Counted from the first letter of the stretch, positions 7,692-16,308 are shown. The stretch is 64,000 nt of DNA from Thalassolituus maritimus (GCF_900156675.1 NZ_FTOH01000001.1:1-64000); one strand, 5' to 3'. Made by a program: numbers and translations. The notes: generated from the sequence alone by a model not told the origin.

Positions 7692-7736
7692 TTTTACCGG
7701 GGGGTAAAAAGGTTTTGTGCCCCGGTGAAGGGGCAC
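7692..7736 (-). terminator. Terminator downstream of the AraC-family gene
   Basis: Read on the minus strand, a 7-bp stem (GTGCCCC/GGGGCAC, 7717-7736, loop of 6) is followed by AAAACCTTTTT. A second hairpin, TTTTACC-N4-GGTAAAA (7692-7709), adds the T-rich part. It ends the AraC transcript ahead of the glycosyltransferase promoter. Confidence 0.65.
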
Positions 7737-7743
7737 TGAAATA

Positions 7744-8772
7744 TCAGGATTTACCTTCGCGATAATACGAAGGTGCGTTCTGTGTCCAACGGCGGAACGC
7801 TTTACGGAAGTTGGATGGATCACTGTAACCTACCAAGGCTGCGATCTCTTCAATCGGCAGGTTAGAGCTGCGCAGGTATTCAATCGCCATCTCTTTACGC
7901 ACTTCATCAAGAATACGCTGATACGACGTACCTACATCCTGCAGGCTGCGGCTGAGAGTCCGGGTTGAAGTGGCCAGCTGGCTGGCGACGTCGTCGACCG
8001 GTGGGAAGTGCCCGGGGTTGCTCAGCAGTATGCGGCGTACCTTGGCAATGATGCCTTCTTTCGGACCCATACGCGCAAGGATCTCTTCGCACTGGCTTTC
8101 AGCCATGGCGGCTGTTGCCTTGTCGGCCATGACCAGTTTGAAGTCGAGTACCGTGTTATCAATGATGAACTCAGTACGAGGTTGATCAAACTTTACCGTG
8201 CAGTCGAAGAATTCTCTGTAACGTGCGGCGTACTCAGGCTCTGGGTGGTTGAGGTGTACCTCAATCGGCTGAGCGTCGTAGCGTCCGGTGAGGAAGCGGG
8301 CCAGCGTCGAGAACGACGCCACAAACACATCACAGATCATGCGGTAGATATGATCGAATGGAATGTGACTGGTGAGGCGTACAGCCGAAGTATCGCCGAG
8401 GTTCATTACTTCAAACGTGAACGCCGGGTCGACCAGAGTGTGGTACTTAATACCCAGTTGCAGTGCACTGCGCAGATCAGCACAGCTGAGAATGGCGTAG
8501 CCCAGCATACCGAACTGGTTGATGTTAATGGCTGCACCGAGATCAAGGCCGACACGGTCGTCCGGATAGTTACGGATCAGGTTCTCAGCCAGAAATAACA
8601 GCTGCTGATAGGTCAGGCGTGCAGATGGGTCATCCAGCACTTCAGCGCTGATGCCTGTATTTTTAAGAAGGTCGTCACGGCTGACGCCTTTATCTTCGCC
8701 GACTTTCAGCATGGTGGCCGGAATGTTCACCGGTACCAGTGGGTCCGTCAGACTCCAGGTGCCTCTGATCAT
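7744..8772 (-). CDS. AraC-family transcriptional regulator with N-terminal arabinose-binding-type domain
   Basis: A 342-residue regulator. Residues ~20-210 match the PF12625-type sensing domain (VPVNIPATML, the block FGMLGYAILSCADLRSAL and FDHIYRMICDVFVASF). The C-terminal double helix-turn-helix is clear: VDDVASQLATSTRTLSRSLQ, then EIAALVGYSDPSNFRKAFRRW near residue 320. This is the OruR/ArgR-like branch, which typically senses small amphipathic or amino-acid-like ligands and activates neighbouring catabolic genes. No catabolic operon lies next to it, so its target is unknown. It is a single-gene unit with its own terminator and about 155 bp of upstream intergenic DNA. Confidence 0.9.
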   Translation of the reverse strand: MIRGTWSLTDPLVPVNIPATMLKVGEDKGVSRDDLLKNTGISAEVLDDPSARLTYQQLLFLAENLIRNYPDDRVGLDLGAAININQFGMLGYAILSCADLRSALQLGIKYHTLVDPAFTFEVMNLGDTSAVRLTSHIPFDHIYRMICDVFVASFSTLARFLTGRYDAQPIEVHLNHPEPEYAARYREFFDCTVKFDQPRTEFIIDNTVLDFKLVMADKATAAMAESQCEEILARMGPKEGIIAKVRRILLSNPGHFPPVDDVASQLATSTRTLSRSLQDVGTSYQRILDEVRKEMAIEYLRSSNLPIEEIAALVGYSDPSNFRKAFRRWTQNAPSYYREGKS

Positions 8773-8927
8773 GGGATATCCGTCTTATTGTTATGCCTGT
8801 CGCACAGGGCGTTACGTTGTTCGATTCGGTGGTTTTTAATCACTGGCCGAATTTTAACGTGTTCGATGACGCCATACCTTACTATAAAGAGGGCATTTAA
8901 CGCCATACGGCAATGTAACCAAATTTA

Positions 8928-9785
8928 TCACGGCGTGCGGAAGCGGTGGCGGTGCTTGCTCAGAAATCGCCCAAACTCTGACAGCTGGGCGCTGCGCTTG
9001 GACGACATCAGGTGCAAGATGACCTTATTCAGGCCCTGTGAGGACTTGTTGCAGAAAAAGAAGGCGTGTTTTCCGTCTTTACCCAATGGCCCGGATGAGA
9101 TTGCAGAGAAGCCACATTGCCTCAACAGTACAACCAGCGCCTCGGCGCTCTGCGGGTGCATCAGAAACCACCAATACTTGTTTCTTATGCGTTCGAGGGC
9201 TTCCTGGCGTATGCCTTCGATGGTGACCGTCGCTGGCACCATGGCATCCCGCTGTCGTGCGCCGGCATAGCGAATCAGCGGCAGCAGTTGAGGTAGCAGC
9301 TCGTGAGAAGTGAGCAGCAGGCGTCCGTCCCACTCACGGTGAGTGGCCGTCAGTGTGCGTGGCAATTCACGCATCTGCTGATCAAAGGTTTCTTCGTTTT
9401 CTGGCGCTTCCAGCTCCTGATCAGTCAGTGCAGCGTCCCGTAGTGTCTGTGCCTGGGTGATAGCGTCGCTGGAAGGCAGCTCTCTGGCGCCAGTTAATCG
9501 GGTAATTGAGAGCGGCCGGTGAACCTGCTTCTGGACGGCCAGGTGCTCCAGTTCTTTCCCCAGGCCTTGCCAGCCATGGGCTTCATCAACCAGCAGAATA
9601 CTTGTTTGCATCAGTGCCGCAGGCAGGTCAAACCAGGTCTTTGCGTCCGTGCTGAGTGGATTGAGCGGCGCATAGTCTGGCAGTGTCATGTTCTGGACCG
9701 ACTGGGTTGCGTACCAGACGGGCGCGAAGCGTACCAGCAGCGAGTTGACTGCCGATTCGATGCGGTTGATCAATGTATCCTGCAT
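8928..9785 (-). CDS. Uncharacterised 285-aa protein
   Basis: I do not recognise this protein. It has no signal peptide or membrane segment and seems cytosolic and mainly helical. Noticeable features are a Trp-rich N-terminal part (APVWYATQS, AKTWFDLP, AHGWQGLG), an acidic middle (ELEAPENEETFDQQMREL), HREWDGRLLLTSHELLPQLLPL, and a basic C terminus (SSKRSAQLSEFGRFLSKHRHR). GAGG lies 5-6 nt before the ATG. It is transcribed in the same direction as the AraC gene but is separated by 155 bp, and divergently from the flavodoxin gene, with which it shares a short promoter region. No function is proposed. Confidence 0.65.
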   Translation of the reverse strand: MQDTLINRIESAVNSLLVRFAPVWYATQSVQNMTLPDYAPLNPLSTDAKTWFDLPAALMQTSILLVDEAHGWQGLGKELEHLAVQKQVHRPLSITRLTGARELPSSDAITQAQTLRDAALTDQELEAPENEETFDQQMRELPRTLTATHREWDGRLLLTSHELLPQLLPLIRYAGARQRDAMVPATVTIEGIRQEALERIRNKYWWFLMHPQSAEALVVLLRQCGFSAISSGPLGKDGKHAFFFCNKSSQGLNKVILHLMSSKRSAQLSEFGRFLSKHRHRFRTP

Positions 9786-9879
9786 AGTGCCTCACTCAAG
9801 ACATGCTACTTATATAAGTAAAGCAGACGACGGGGAGATCTGCAGGAGCTGGTATACTCCGCGCTTTTCGGGAGGTGTT

Positions 9880-10332
9880 ATGGCCAGAGTTTATATTCCT
9901 GTGGGTACGGTCAGCGGTACAGCAAAAGCGGTGGCCGAGGCATGTGCTGCCGCATTGCGTACAGAAGGGCATCAGGCCCAGGTCGATACAGAAGCGAGTA
10001 TTGGTGCATTAAATAGTGGTGATTGGGATGCGGTTCTGGTGGTTACTGCAACGACAGGTCGGGGGGATATCCCAAGCAACCTGTCACCATTCTATATTGC
10101 TCTGGAAGAACAGGCTCCAGGTCAGAATGGTCGTCCGTTTGGTGTGATCTGCCTGGGAGACAGCTCTTATGATATGACCTTCTGTCAGGCGGGCGCTTTG
10201 ATGGAAGCACGTTTCATTGAGTTGCAGGGCAAGGCGCCTGTACCGCGTGTGACCATTGATGCGACAGAAACTCAGACGCCAGACGACGATGCACTGTTCT
10301 GGCTGAAAGAGTGGATGGAAGAAGCGCTCTGA
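9880..10332 (+). CDS. Flavodoxin (short-chain, MioC/flavodoxin-like)
   Basis: A 150-residue flavodoxin fold. The FMN phosphate loop is TVSGTAKAVAEA (about residues 9-20), the second loop is TATTGRGDIPSN, and the third FMN contact is VICLGDSSYDMTFCQAG. Length fits short-chain flavodoxins, which carry single electrons in place of ferredoxin. The start at 9880 is fixed by a strong GGAGG at 9871-9875; a longer in-frame reading from 9688 would run across the divergent promoter. A TATACT at 9853-9858 could be its -10. It stands alone, ended by a strong hairpin, so the redox partner is not indicated. Confidence 0.88.
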   Translation: MARVYIPVGTVSGTAKAVAEACAAALRTEGHQAQVDTEASIGALNSGDWDAVLVVTATTGRGDIPSNLSPFYIALEEQAPGQNGRPFGVICLGDSSYDMTFCQAGALMEARFIELQGKAPVPRVTIDATETQTPDDDALFWLKEWMEEAL

Positions 10333-10336
10333 TGAA

Positions 10337-10370
10337 TGAAGGCCCGTCGTATAAACGTCACGGGCCTTCA
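10337..10370. terminator. Bidirectional terminator between flavodoxin and DUF481 genes
   Basis: Perfect 11-bp stem TGAAGGCCCGT (10337-10347) pairing with 10360-10370, loop of 12 nt. It lies 4 bp after the flavodoxin stop and 10 bp from the stop of the convergent DUF481 gene. No long T tract is present. Confidence 0.75.
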
Positions 10371-10380
10371 TGCGCGAGGA

Positions 10381-11124
10381 TCAGAAGCGCACAGCGACCG
10401 ATAGCTGAGTCTGATGGTTCAGTTCTTCAGCGCCTTCCGGCGGACGGCTGTCCCAGCGGGTCTGCCACTGCCAGTTGAGATCGGTGTTGCTGGCTAACGG
10501 CAAACGCATTTTAAAGCGCGCCAGCGCTCGAACATCATCGGTATCGTCAACGGACGGTTGGAAGTACACGGTACCCAGTATATGGCTGTAGCCCAGCGGT
10601 GTTTCACCATGGGTGTATAGGTTCAGACGCGTAAGCTGAGCTTCTTCATCGCCTGCGCCGTTATCTTCTTTAATCGACTCATGGAAAGCCCCAACGCCCT
10701 GACGAATCAGCTGGTCTTCTTTCCAAGTTTTCTGAAAGCGTACGCCGGCACCGGCGAGAAAACGATATTGCAGTTCAGCGAACGGATCACGCTCGTATTG
10801 AAGAAACGTTTCCTGGCCTACTGTCGCACGAAAGTTATGCACGTAACGTAAGTGGGCGAAGGTATTGTCGCTGGTGCGTTCGTCATTAACAGACTCATAA
10901 GTTCTGGTGTACCAGCCGAAGGCGCGGTGTTCTGCATTCTGCCGGCTGGTGTTCAGTCCGAGATTCCATTCCCGTTCTTTGGTGTTTCCTGATTGTGCAT
11001 CCAGCCCTACAGTGGCACTGCTTTGCCAGCCGTCGGCATCCGCGGCGCGGCGTTTTTCTTCAATATTGGTGATAGCAAAAGTCTGGAGGGGAATCAGGGT
11101 CAGCACGAGAAGCGGACGAAACAT
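10381..11124 (-). CDS. DUF481-family outer-membrane beta-barrel protein
   Basis: A 247-residue protein with a signal peptide (LLVLTLIPLQTFA) and amphipathic strands typical of DUF481/YdiY-like salt-stress-induced outer-membrane proteins: ATVGLDAQSGNTKERE, AGAGVRFQKTWKEDQL, LNWQWQTRWDSRPPEG and a final QLSVAVRF ending in Phe, the usual outer-membrane targeting signature. No function has been defined for the family. It is transcribed towards the flavodoxin terminator and lies 53 bp downstream of the next minus-strand gene, so it may be co-transcribed with it. Confidence 0.82.
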   Translation of the reverse strand: MFRPLLVLTLIPLQTFAITNIEEKRRAADADGWQSSATVGLDAQSGNTKEREWNLGLNTSRQNAEHRAFGWYTRTYESVNDERTSDNTFAHLRYVHNFRATVGQETFLQYERDPFAELQYRFLAGAGVRFQKTWKEDQLIRQGVGAFHESIKEDNGAGDEEAQLTRLNLYTHGETPLGYSHILGTVYFQPSVDDTDDVRALARFKMRLPLASNTDLNWQWQTRWDSRPPEGAEELNHQTQLSVAVRF

Positions 11125-11177
11125 ACGTTACGGGTCTCCGTTAAAAATGGGAGATCCAGTGTACCATCCTTGATGAA

Positions 11178-11645
11178 TTATGAAGCTTTTTGCTGCGGAG
11201 TTGCCGAATCGAGGTTACTGAAGAGCGTGTGCAGTTGGTGAATCTGCTTGCGTTGGCTGTAGGTCGTTCCCGGTTCCTGAGTCTGCTGGTACGCCTTATC
11301 TATGATGGCTTTTGCATCAACAGCGCCGTCGTCTTCACTGTTGAGGCGGGCAGTGTGCACAATACTCAGTGCCTGAATACCCTGGTTATCAATCAGGCCG
11401 TATTCCTGCAGGCGGTTCTGAAACTGCCCGAGTTGCTCTGGTGCCAGCGCGTGGATATCAAACTCCATAGCGACAGCGCTCATCATCACAGCGCGGTCAG
11501 AGACGGTGTATAGCGCAGGAGAGGTATCGTCAGAGCCGGTTTCTGCGCGCTCGGATACACCGGAAGGCGCCTGGGCCTGCTGGCTTTGCAGGTCGGAACT
11601 GGCGGGCTGGTTCTGCAGATAGTTAGTGAGCGCGTTAAGCAACAT
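11178..11645 (-). CDS. Uncharacterised 155-aa Gln/Ser-rich protein
   Basis: Not recognised. The N-terminal third is low-complexity and rich in Gln, Ser and Ala (LQNQPASSDLQSQQAQ); the rest is helical (VMMSAVAMEFDIHALAPEQL, QFQNRLQEYGLIDNQGIQAL) with a second half ending in IHQLHTLFSNLDS. There is no signal peptide or membrane helix. The ATG is preceded by AGGAGAATTAAC, a good ribosome binding site. The intergenic region upstream holds the divergent TetR promoter. Confidence 0.65.
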   Translation of the reverse strand: MLLNALTNYLQNQPASSDLQSQQAQAPSGVSERAETGSDDTSPALYTVSDRAVMMSAVAMEFDIHALAPEQLGQFQNRLQEYGLIDNQGIQALSIVHTARLNSEDDGAVDAKAIIDKAYQQTQEPGTTYSQRKQIHQLHTLFSNLDSATPQQKAS

Positions 11646-11859
11646 GTTAATTCTCCTGTTCTGATAGGAGATAGCATGGGCTGTGCCAAGAATGTAACTG
11701 CCTGATAAATATAGACTTTTAGCGCTATCGTGGATGACTCTAAGAGTGGTTTTCGTCGAATCTTGCCGCTACTGACGGAAATTTAGCGTATGTCTTGCCG
11801 CTTCGGTGCTTCATTCGCCCTTGGTAATTCCCCATAATAGCCCTCAGCGAGGGACAATA

Positions 11860-12570
11860 ATGAATAATAATAATGACAGCCGCCCTGCCCCAGATGGGAA
11901 GGCCGAGCTTAAATATCGGGGGCGACGAACCAGTCGCGAGAAAAGCGAACAGCGACGTCGGCAGATTCTTGAAGCGACGATGCGCATCATTGTTCGTGAT
12001 GGCGTCAGGGGTGTCCGGCACAGAGCAGTAGCCGCTGAAGCAGAAGTTCCACTGGCTGCGACGACCTACTATTTCAAAGACATTCATGAGCTGATTGCGG
12101 ATGCCTTTACTCTGTATACCGAGTGGGCGCTTGCGTACGTGCAGAAGTTTGCTTCGGAATTCCGTGACACCGCGAGAGATATCCGCGGATACGACATGAC
12201 GGACCCGCGACAGCAGCTTGAGGCGATTGAGCGCTTAGTGACCAGCCTCAGCGGCTTCTCGAGGGGTAAGCTTGCCGAGGACACGCGAATGTTGATCAGC
12301 GAGCAGGCGTTCCGTTATGAGGTATTTGTCGAAGACAGAGTGCGACGTCTCGCCTTGATGCATCGTAAGGCTCTGACAGAGGCCGTTCGGGAAATCACCA
12401 TGCTGATGGGATCTCAGATGGTTGAGGAAGATACCGCCATCGTGATGGCCATCCTGCATTCTGTTGAGTATCAGTTATTGCTTGATGAGGGGGACAGTGA
12501 TGCACCAGAGAGGATTCTCCGGCGCTATCTGAGTATGCTGCTTCCTATGCTGGTGCAGCCAGAGCTCTGA
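11860..12570 (+). CDS. TetR/AcrR-family transcriptional regulator
   Basis: A 236-residue regulator. The DNA-binding domain is RRRQILEATMRIIVRDGVRG followed by VRHRAVAAEAEVPLAATTYYF, the standard TetR HTH with the TTYYF recognition-helix ending. The C-terminal ligand domain is helical and unassigned. A basic, low-complexity leader (MNNNNDSRPAP) precedes the domain. The ATG at 11860 is preferred over an upstream in-frame start at 11806 since GAGGGA lies just before it. It is divergent from the 155-aa gene and may regulate it or itself. It ends in a hairpin overlapping the stop codon. Confidence 0.85.
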   Translation: MNNNNDSRPAPDGKAELKYRGRRTSREKSEQRRRQILEATMRIIVRDGVRGVRHRAVAAEAEVPLAATTYYFKDIHELIADAFTLYTEWALAYVQKFASEFRDTARDIRGYDMTDPRQQLEAIERLVTSLSGFSRGKLAEDTRMLISEQAFRYEVFVEDRVRRLALMHRKALTEAVREITMLMGSQMVEEDTAIVMAILHSVEYQLLLDEGDSDAPERILRRYLSMLLPMLVQPEL

Positions 12571-12583
12571 TCTCTCAGAGCTC
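12562..12583. terminator. Hairpin between tetR-like gene and zinc-ribbon gene
   Basis: Perfect 9-bp stem GAGCTCTGA (12562-12570) with 12575-12583, loop TCTC. It begins inside the last codons of the TetR gene and sits 8 bp from the stop of the convergent zinc-ribbon gene, so it may serve both. Confidence 0.65.
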
Positions 12584-12590
12584 AGATTCG

Positions 12591-12833
12591 TTAGGGTACC
12601 CGGTATCCCGCACGACCGAGTACCGCCAGGAGCATGTTCATTTCAGCGTTGCTGAATGGCCGTACATGGCAGCAGTGTTCACACATCACAGTACTGGTGC
12701 TCTTGAGAGTCTCCAGACTGACTTCCGTTTCCTTGTCGCAGTGATCACAACCAACAGGAATCAGTACACGTTCCGATAGGATAGTGCTGATATCGTTATT
12801 GTTGTCTGCAGTCACTCGCATCGCTTGAGTCAT
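12591..12833 (-). CDS. Small zinc-ribbon-like protein (80 aa)
   Basis: An 80-residue protein with a CxxC pair, GCDHCDKE, and a second pair, CEHCCHVRPF, about 24 residues later: a probable single zinc ribbon. The rest is short and helical. Such proteins are often small regulators or accessory factors, but no specific family is recognised. The longer open frame (to 13004) is not used because ATG 12833 has AAAGGGCG immediately upstream and the extension has no coding character. It lies 184 bp downstream of the FAD oxidase gene in the same orientation. Confidence 0.65.
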   Translation of the reverse strand: MTQAMRVTADNNNDISTILSERVLIPVGCDHCDKETEVSLETLKSTSTVMCEHCCHVRPFSNAEMNMLLAVLGRAGYRVP

Positions 12834-13017
12834 GGTTCGCCCTTTATTGGTTTCGTTTTCTGAACGTACTTTCAGATTAGCAGCTACTCCCTGGCTTCCG
12901 GTGTCCGCCATGTCATTTATGGTGAACAAATGTAAACCCCATACCGTCGGCATTTCGCTGCGATTAATAAGAGTGTAGTCGCAATGTAAGAACTCGCCAC
13001 ACAATGTTACACAAAAG

Positions 13018-14133
13018 TCATGTTTCCGTTGAAAGTCTGGCGGTGATTTTATCGGCCAGCGCCAGAGAACTGGTTAAACCCGGACTCTCTATCCCAAGCA
13101 AATGCAGTAATGACGCGGCTTCCGCCCGATTGTCACGAAATATGACAAAATCCTGGGTGGATTCGCCCGGGCCGCTGAGTTTTGGGCGAATACCTGCGTA
13201 AGCGGGCTGTAACTGAGAAACGTCAACATTTGGAAAATACGATGAAATTGCTCGGCAGAACTTGGTTTTAAGGGTGGGGGAGACCTCATAAACCCTGCTG
13301 TGGTCACTCATAAACTCGGTGTCCGGACCAAATCGTACTTGCCCTCCGAGGTCCAGAGTTGCGTGAATACCAAGCCCAGCCAGGTCTTTCTCCGGGAGCG
13401 GGTAGATAAGATGGTTAAAGGGCGATTTACCGTTATATGTGAAGTAATGTCCCCGACAATAGTGCAGTCGCGGAAATAGCGATGTGTCGGCACCTGAGCG
13501 TTTGGCCACATCATGGGAATGAAGTCCGGCCGCATTAATCATTCGCTCTGACGTGACTCTGAATTCACCGTCGCTGGTCTGTAAACTGATATGCCACAGG
13601 CCGTTTTCTGCCTTACCTCGCAGGTAGCGGGTCCGCTTCATTAGCAGCGCGCCCTGACGTTCTGCTTCCTGTTGGAGACGTAGCATGTAGGTATGGCTAT
13701 CGAGTATGCCGGTCTCGGGTGAGAAAAGGGCCGCTTCGGCACGGACGTTGGGTTCCCGCTCGCTGATTTCTTCGCGGCTCAGGCGTTCTGTTGGGATATT
13801 GAGGCCTCTGGCCTTCTGTTCCAGATGATCTAGCGCAGGATGATCCGCCGACGGAGCGACGATCAGTTTGCCGGTTTTACGGTGAGGTACATCGTACTGT
13901 TCGCAGAAAGCATAAAGGCGCTTACGCCCTTCTATGCAAAGCGACTCTTTAAGAGAGCCGGGAGGGTAGTAGAGACCGGCATGAATGACTTCGCTATTGC
14001 GACTGCTGGTTTCGCTGCCAAACAGGTCGTGTTGTTCGACTAATAGTACTGAACGGTCGGCAGACAGTGCGTGTGCACACGCCAGTCCGATAACCCCGCC
14101 GCCAATGATGATTACGTCAAAGTCGGCGGGCAT
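13018..14133 (-). CDS. FAD-dependent oxidase, DAO family (LhgO-like)
   Basis: A 371-residue flavoprotein. The N terminus has the dinucleotide-binding fold VIIIGGGVIGLACAHAL with the acidic end LLVEQHD; SSRNSEVIHAGLYYPPGSLK is the conserved block of the L-2-hydroxyglutarate oxidase/glycerol-3-phosphate-dehydrogenase-like branch of the DAO superfamily; YAGIRPKLSG and GIESPGLTSSLALAD close the FAD site at the C terminus. It probably oxidises a 2-hydroxyacid. The gene starts 3 bp after the upstream binding-protein-like gene ends, so the two are one operon; a shared dicarboxylate or hydroxyacid substrate is inference. Confidence 0.85.
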   Translation of the reverse strand: MPADFDVIIIGGGVIGLACAHALSADRSVLLVEQHDLFGSETSSRNSEVIHAGLYYPPGSLKESLCIEGRKRLYAFCEQYDVPHRKTGKLIVAPSADHPALDHLEQKARGLNIPTERLSREEISEREPNVRAEAALFSPETGILDSHTYMLRLQQEAERQGALLMKRTRYLRGKAENGLWHISLQTSDGEFRVTSERMINAAGLHSHDVAKRSGADTSLFPRLHYCRGHYFTYNGKSPFNHLIYPLPEKDLAGLGIHATLDLGGQVRFGPDTEFMSDHSRVYEVSPTLKTKFCRAISSYFPNVDVSQLQPAYAGIRPKLSGPGESTQDFVIFRDNRAEAASLLHLLGIESPGLTSSLALADKITARLSTET

Positions 14134-14136
14134 AGC

Positions 14137-15138
14137 TTAGAAAAGCAGGTCAGTAGCACACTCGTGGTGCATTGGATTTGCACGGCAACGGAGCTTTTTC
14201 ATCAGCTTCATCATTTGTGTGTCGTATACGCCCTGAGCGGCCAGCTCGTCACGGATGCCAGCCAGCATATCAAGGTATTCGAGCTCCTGTTCGTCGGGCA
14301 GGTCGATCCAGTAATTTTCCTGAATACCGCGCTCCGCCGTCAGGATGTGCTCCATACCCTGGTCAAAGTGCTCGGCGAAAAACTCTCGCGATGCCTGACC
14401 AAAGCCGTCTGGCAGACGGTCTTTGTAGGTAATCAACTGGAAATTCATCTGGGCGAAGGAGAAGCGGTAGATACCGCCCGCCTGTCCCAGACCTTTGTAC
14501 ATTTCGAACGGCTCATAGGCGACAGCCGGCGCGTAAGCAATGTCTACGTCGCCATTATTAAAGCGCGGAGCGAAGGTGGCGACCGTAGCCGGTACCATGG
14601 TAGCGCCGATGTGTTCGACGACCTTTTTAGATGCGAGGTCGTAATCCAGTGTTGCTACTTTGCGGCCAGCCGCTGCTTCAACAGAATCGATGGCGCGATC
14701 GCGAACGAATACGTAGACAGAACCTCCAGGAATAATTCCAGACACTTCGTAGCGACCATCGACCATGTATTTAGCTGCCTGAGGGCGGGCCAGCATGTTG
14801 ATCAGTTCGCGCAGCTGCTGATAGCTGTTCAGACCGCCGACGGCCTCCAGGCTGCCAGTAAAAACGTTGAACGGACGAATACGTGTGCCGGTGATCAGTG
14901 AGCCGTCGCAAACACCCGACTGGAAGTCCGCCAGAGCAACGGCTTCATTGGTATACGCTTTGAGTTCGGCTTCTACGCCCCATTCAAGAGCTGCTGTGCG
15001 GAAGTCCTGCATCCGGGTAAAAATAGGGCCATTCGCTCCCACCGGATCAAAAATACAAAACGTTTTTTGTGGAAGCTCCTTTCCCTCCGCAGCGAAGGCA
15101 AAACTGAACAGCGTCAGTGCGACTGCGATCAAGCGCAT
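14137..15138 (-). CDS. Periplasmic solute-binding-protein-like protein
   Basis: A 333-residue secreted protein with a signal peptide (MRLIAVALTLFSFAFAAEG). The mature part starts KTFCIFDPVGANGPIF and reads like a type-2 periplasmic binding fold: TNEAVALADFQSGVCDGSLI and NNGDVDIAYAPAVAYEP are typical of phosphonate/TAXI-like receptors where ligand-dependent position is judged. Cysteines in CIFD, VCDG, LRCRAN and HECATD may form disulfides. It resembles the DUF6091 group. The start at 15138 is chosen for its signal peptide and a GGGGA upstream; a longer frame to 15279 lacks coding character. No permease is adjacent, which is odd for a transport receptor. It is followed after 3 bp by an FAD oxidase. 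Confidence 0.7.
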   Translation of the reverse strand: MRLIAVALTLFSFAFAAEGKELPQKTFCIFDPVGANGPIFTRMQDFRTAALEWGVEAELKAYTNEAVALADFQSGVCDGSLITGTRIRPFNVFTGSLEAVGGLNSYQQLRELINMLARPQAAKYMVDGRYEVSGIIPGGSVYVFVRDRAIDSVEAAAGRKVATLDYDLASKKVVEHIGATMVPATVATFAPRFNNGDVDIAYAPAVAYEPFEMYKGLGQAGGIYRFSFAQMNFQLITYKDRLPDGFGQASREFFAEHFDQGMEHILTAERGIQENYWIDLPDEQELEYLDMLAGIRDELAAQGVYDTQMMKLMKKLRCRANPMHHECATDLLF

Positions 15139-15352
15139 CTTAGTATCCCCAATGATTTTATTGTTATTCGCTCTGCTTAGTTTCAGGATATTCACCGAAG
15201 TAATCAGAGCTGTGTGATTGTTTCGGCCAATGATACGCATATCTGCGGGGCAAAAAAAAGGCCTGATGCCGCAAAGCATGCACGCCTGAGCTGCATTACT
15301 GGCGTAGTTTGAGTACCATTGGGCCCAATTTTATTTTTGTCGGGATTGCCGG

Positions 15353-15553
15353 ATGGACACAGCGTTACTTGAGCAGATTGGTATGACCCTGGGGGTGGGG
15401 GGACTGATTGCGTTTATGTTCTTTATCATTTTTGATCTTGGTCGGCGTTCGGGTGCAGGTAAATTTGGCACCATGATTCTCCTTCTGGGGCTGGGTGTAG
15501 GCATGGCGGGATATCTGATTAAGGTGATTCTGCAATACGTGCTGGAGAACTGA
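15353..15553 (+). CDS. DUF2788-family small inner-membrane protein
   Basis: A 66-residue protein with two membrane helices (about residues 14-29 and 40-62) joined by a positive loop, GRRSGAGKFG. Length, topology and the FDLGRRS motif match DUF2788, a family found widely in gammaproteobacteria with no known function. It is divergent from the solute-binding-protein gene. A GGCTGGA/TCCAGCC hairpin without a T tract lies at 15577-15594. Confidence 0.82.
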   Translation: MDTALLEQIGMTLGVGGLIAFMFFIIFDLGRRSGAGKFGTMILLLGLGVGMAGYLIKVILQYVLEN

Positions 15554-15677
15554 TTTAGCGCCTTTTTCTGTATTCTGGCTGGAATTATCCAGCCTGGTCT
15601 GAAGTGGCACAGTCCTTGTAACGCTTATGTATCACTACATTTGCAAGGGACACAGTTTCCCCGCAGGAGCCACGAGA

Positions 15678-16178
15678 ATGACCGCATACAGCGCGACTCT
15701 GCCGGGCGCAGAAAACGGAATTACTGAAACAGCGACGCACGGAGCGATTTCTGAACGCACTCTAAAAGGTCGGCCAGTCTCTGTGTTGCAGTACCCAGGC
15801 GCCAAAACAGTGCAATGTGTAGAAGAACAGGTGTCAGATTTACTTCCTCTGGCATTGCACGCTCTGAGTCGCTATCCGGAATACGAATCCAGCCCTCTCT
15901 TTATGCTGCATTGTGATTTCGCAGACAAAAAAGCCAACGACGATGCCCGATTGACCGATTTTTTGCAGCAGCATGAAGGCGAAAGCCTGGTATGGATGCC
16001 TGTTGCCGCGAACGCCAGTCTTTTGATCAGTGCCTTGAAACAGGTGTTACCGTCTAAGTCTGACAGTCGCCTCAGGGATATGACGCTTCTTTATGTGGGC
16101 GATGCAGGACTGAGGGAAGTGCTGCAGCAGCTCGCCGAGAAATGCGGAATGAAGTTCTGCTTTCAGGCGTTTTATTGA
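15678..16178 (+). CDS. Uncharacterised 166-aa protein
   Basis: Not recognised. It looks cytosolic and alpha/beta: strands such as PLFMLHCDF, ESLVWMPVAAN, DMTLLYVGD and KFCFQAFY alternate with helices, suggesting a small Rossmann-like fold. The first 35 residues are low-complexity. The ATG at 15678 has AGGAG 9 nt before it and is preferred over an in-frame start at 15627. It ends about 130 bp before the DUF4404 gene, with a palindrome in between, so it is probably a separate unit. Confidence 0.6.
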   Translation: MTAYSATLPGAENGITETATHGAISERTLKGRPVSVLQYPGAKTVQCVEEQVSDLLPLALHALSRYPEYESSPLFMLHCDFADKKANDDARLTDFLQQHEGESLVWMPVAANASLLISALKQVLPSKSDSRLRDMTLLYVGDAGLREVLQQLAEKCGMKFCFQAFY

Positions 16179-16222
16179 TCTGAGTCCGTCCACCAGCGCC
16201 ATTACCTTACTTCTTATATAGT

Positions 16223-16239
16223 GTGAAAACTATTTTCAC
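16223..16239 (+). promoter_or_regulatory. 17-bp palindrome upstream of DUF4404-CBS operon
   Basis: Perfect inverted repeat GTGAAAA-CTA-TTTTCAC, preceded by TTATATA. Its size and symmetry fit an operator for a dimeric helix-turn-helix regulator. It lies 70 bp before the DUF4404 start, close to where a promoter is expected. The regulator is unknown. Confidence 0.45.
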
Positions 16240-16308
16240 GGAGTAGACTGGAACTGAGTAATGCTGAAATTATCAAAGCATTGTTATTTCCAGTAAAAGG
16301 AGAAGGTT

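Noticed and set aside
8008-8598. 196-codon plus-strand frame
   Set aside because: It is antisense to the clear AraC-family gene and has no protein-family features.
11861-11872. AAT trinucleotide run at the start of the TetR gene
   Set aside because: Four copies encode Asn in frame; too short and in frame to act as a phase-variation switch.
14071-14901. 276-codon plus-strand frame
   Set aside because: It is antisense to the binding-protein-like gene, which has a signal peptide and family features.
15577-15594. GGCTGGA-ATTA-TCCAGCC hairpin after the DUF2788 gene
   Set aside because: No T tract follows and placement is ordinary; at best a weak terminator, not listed as a feature.
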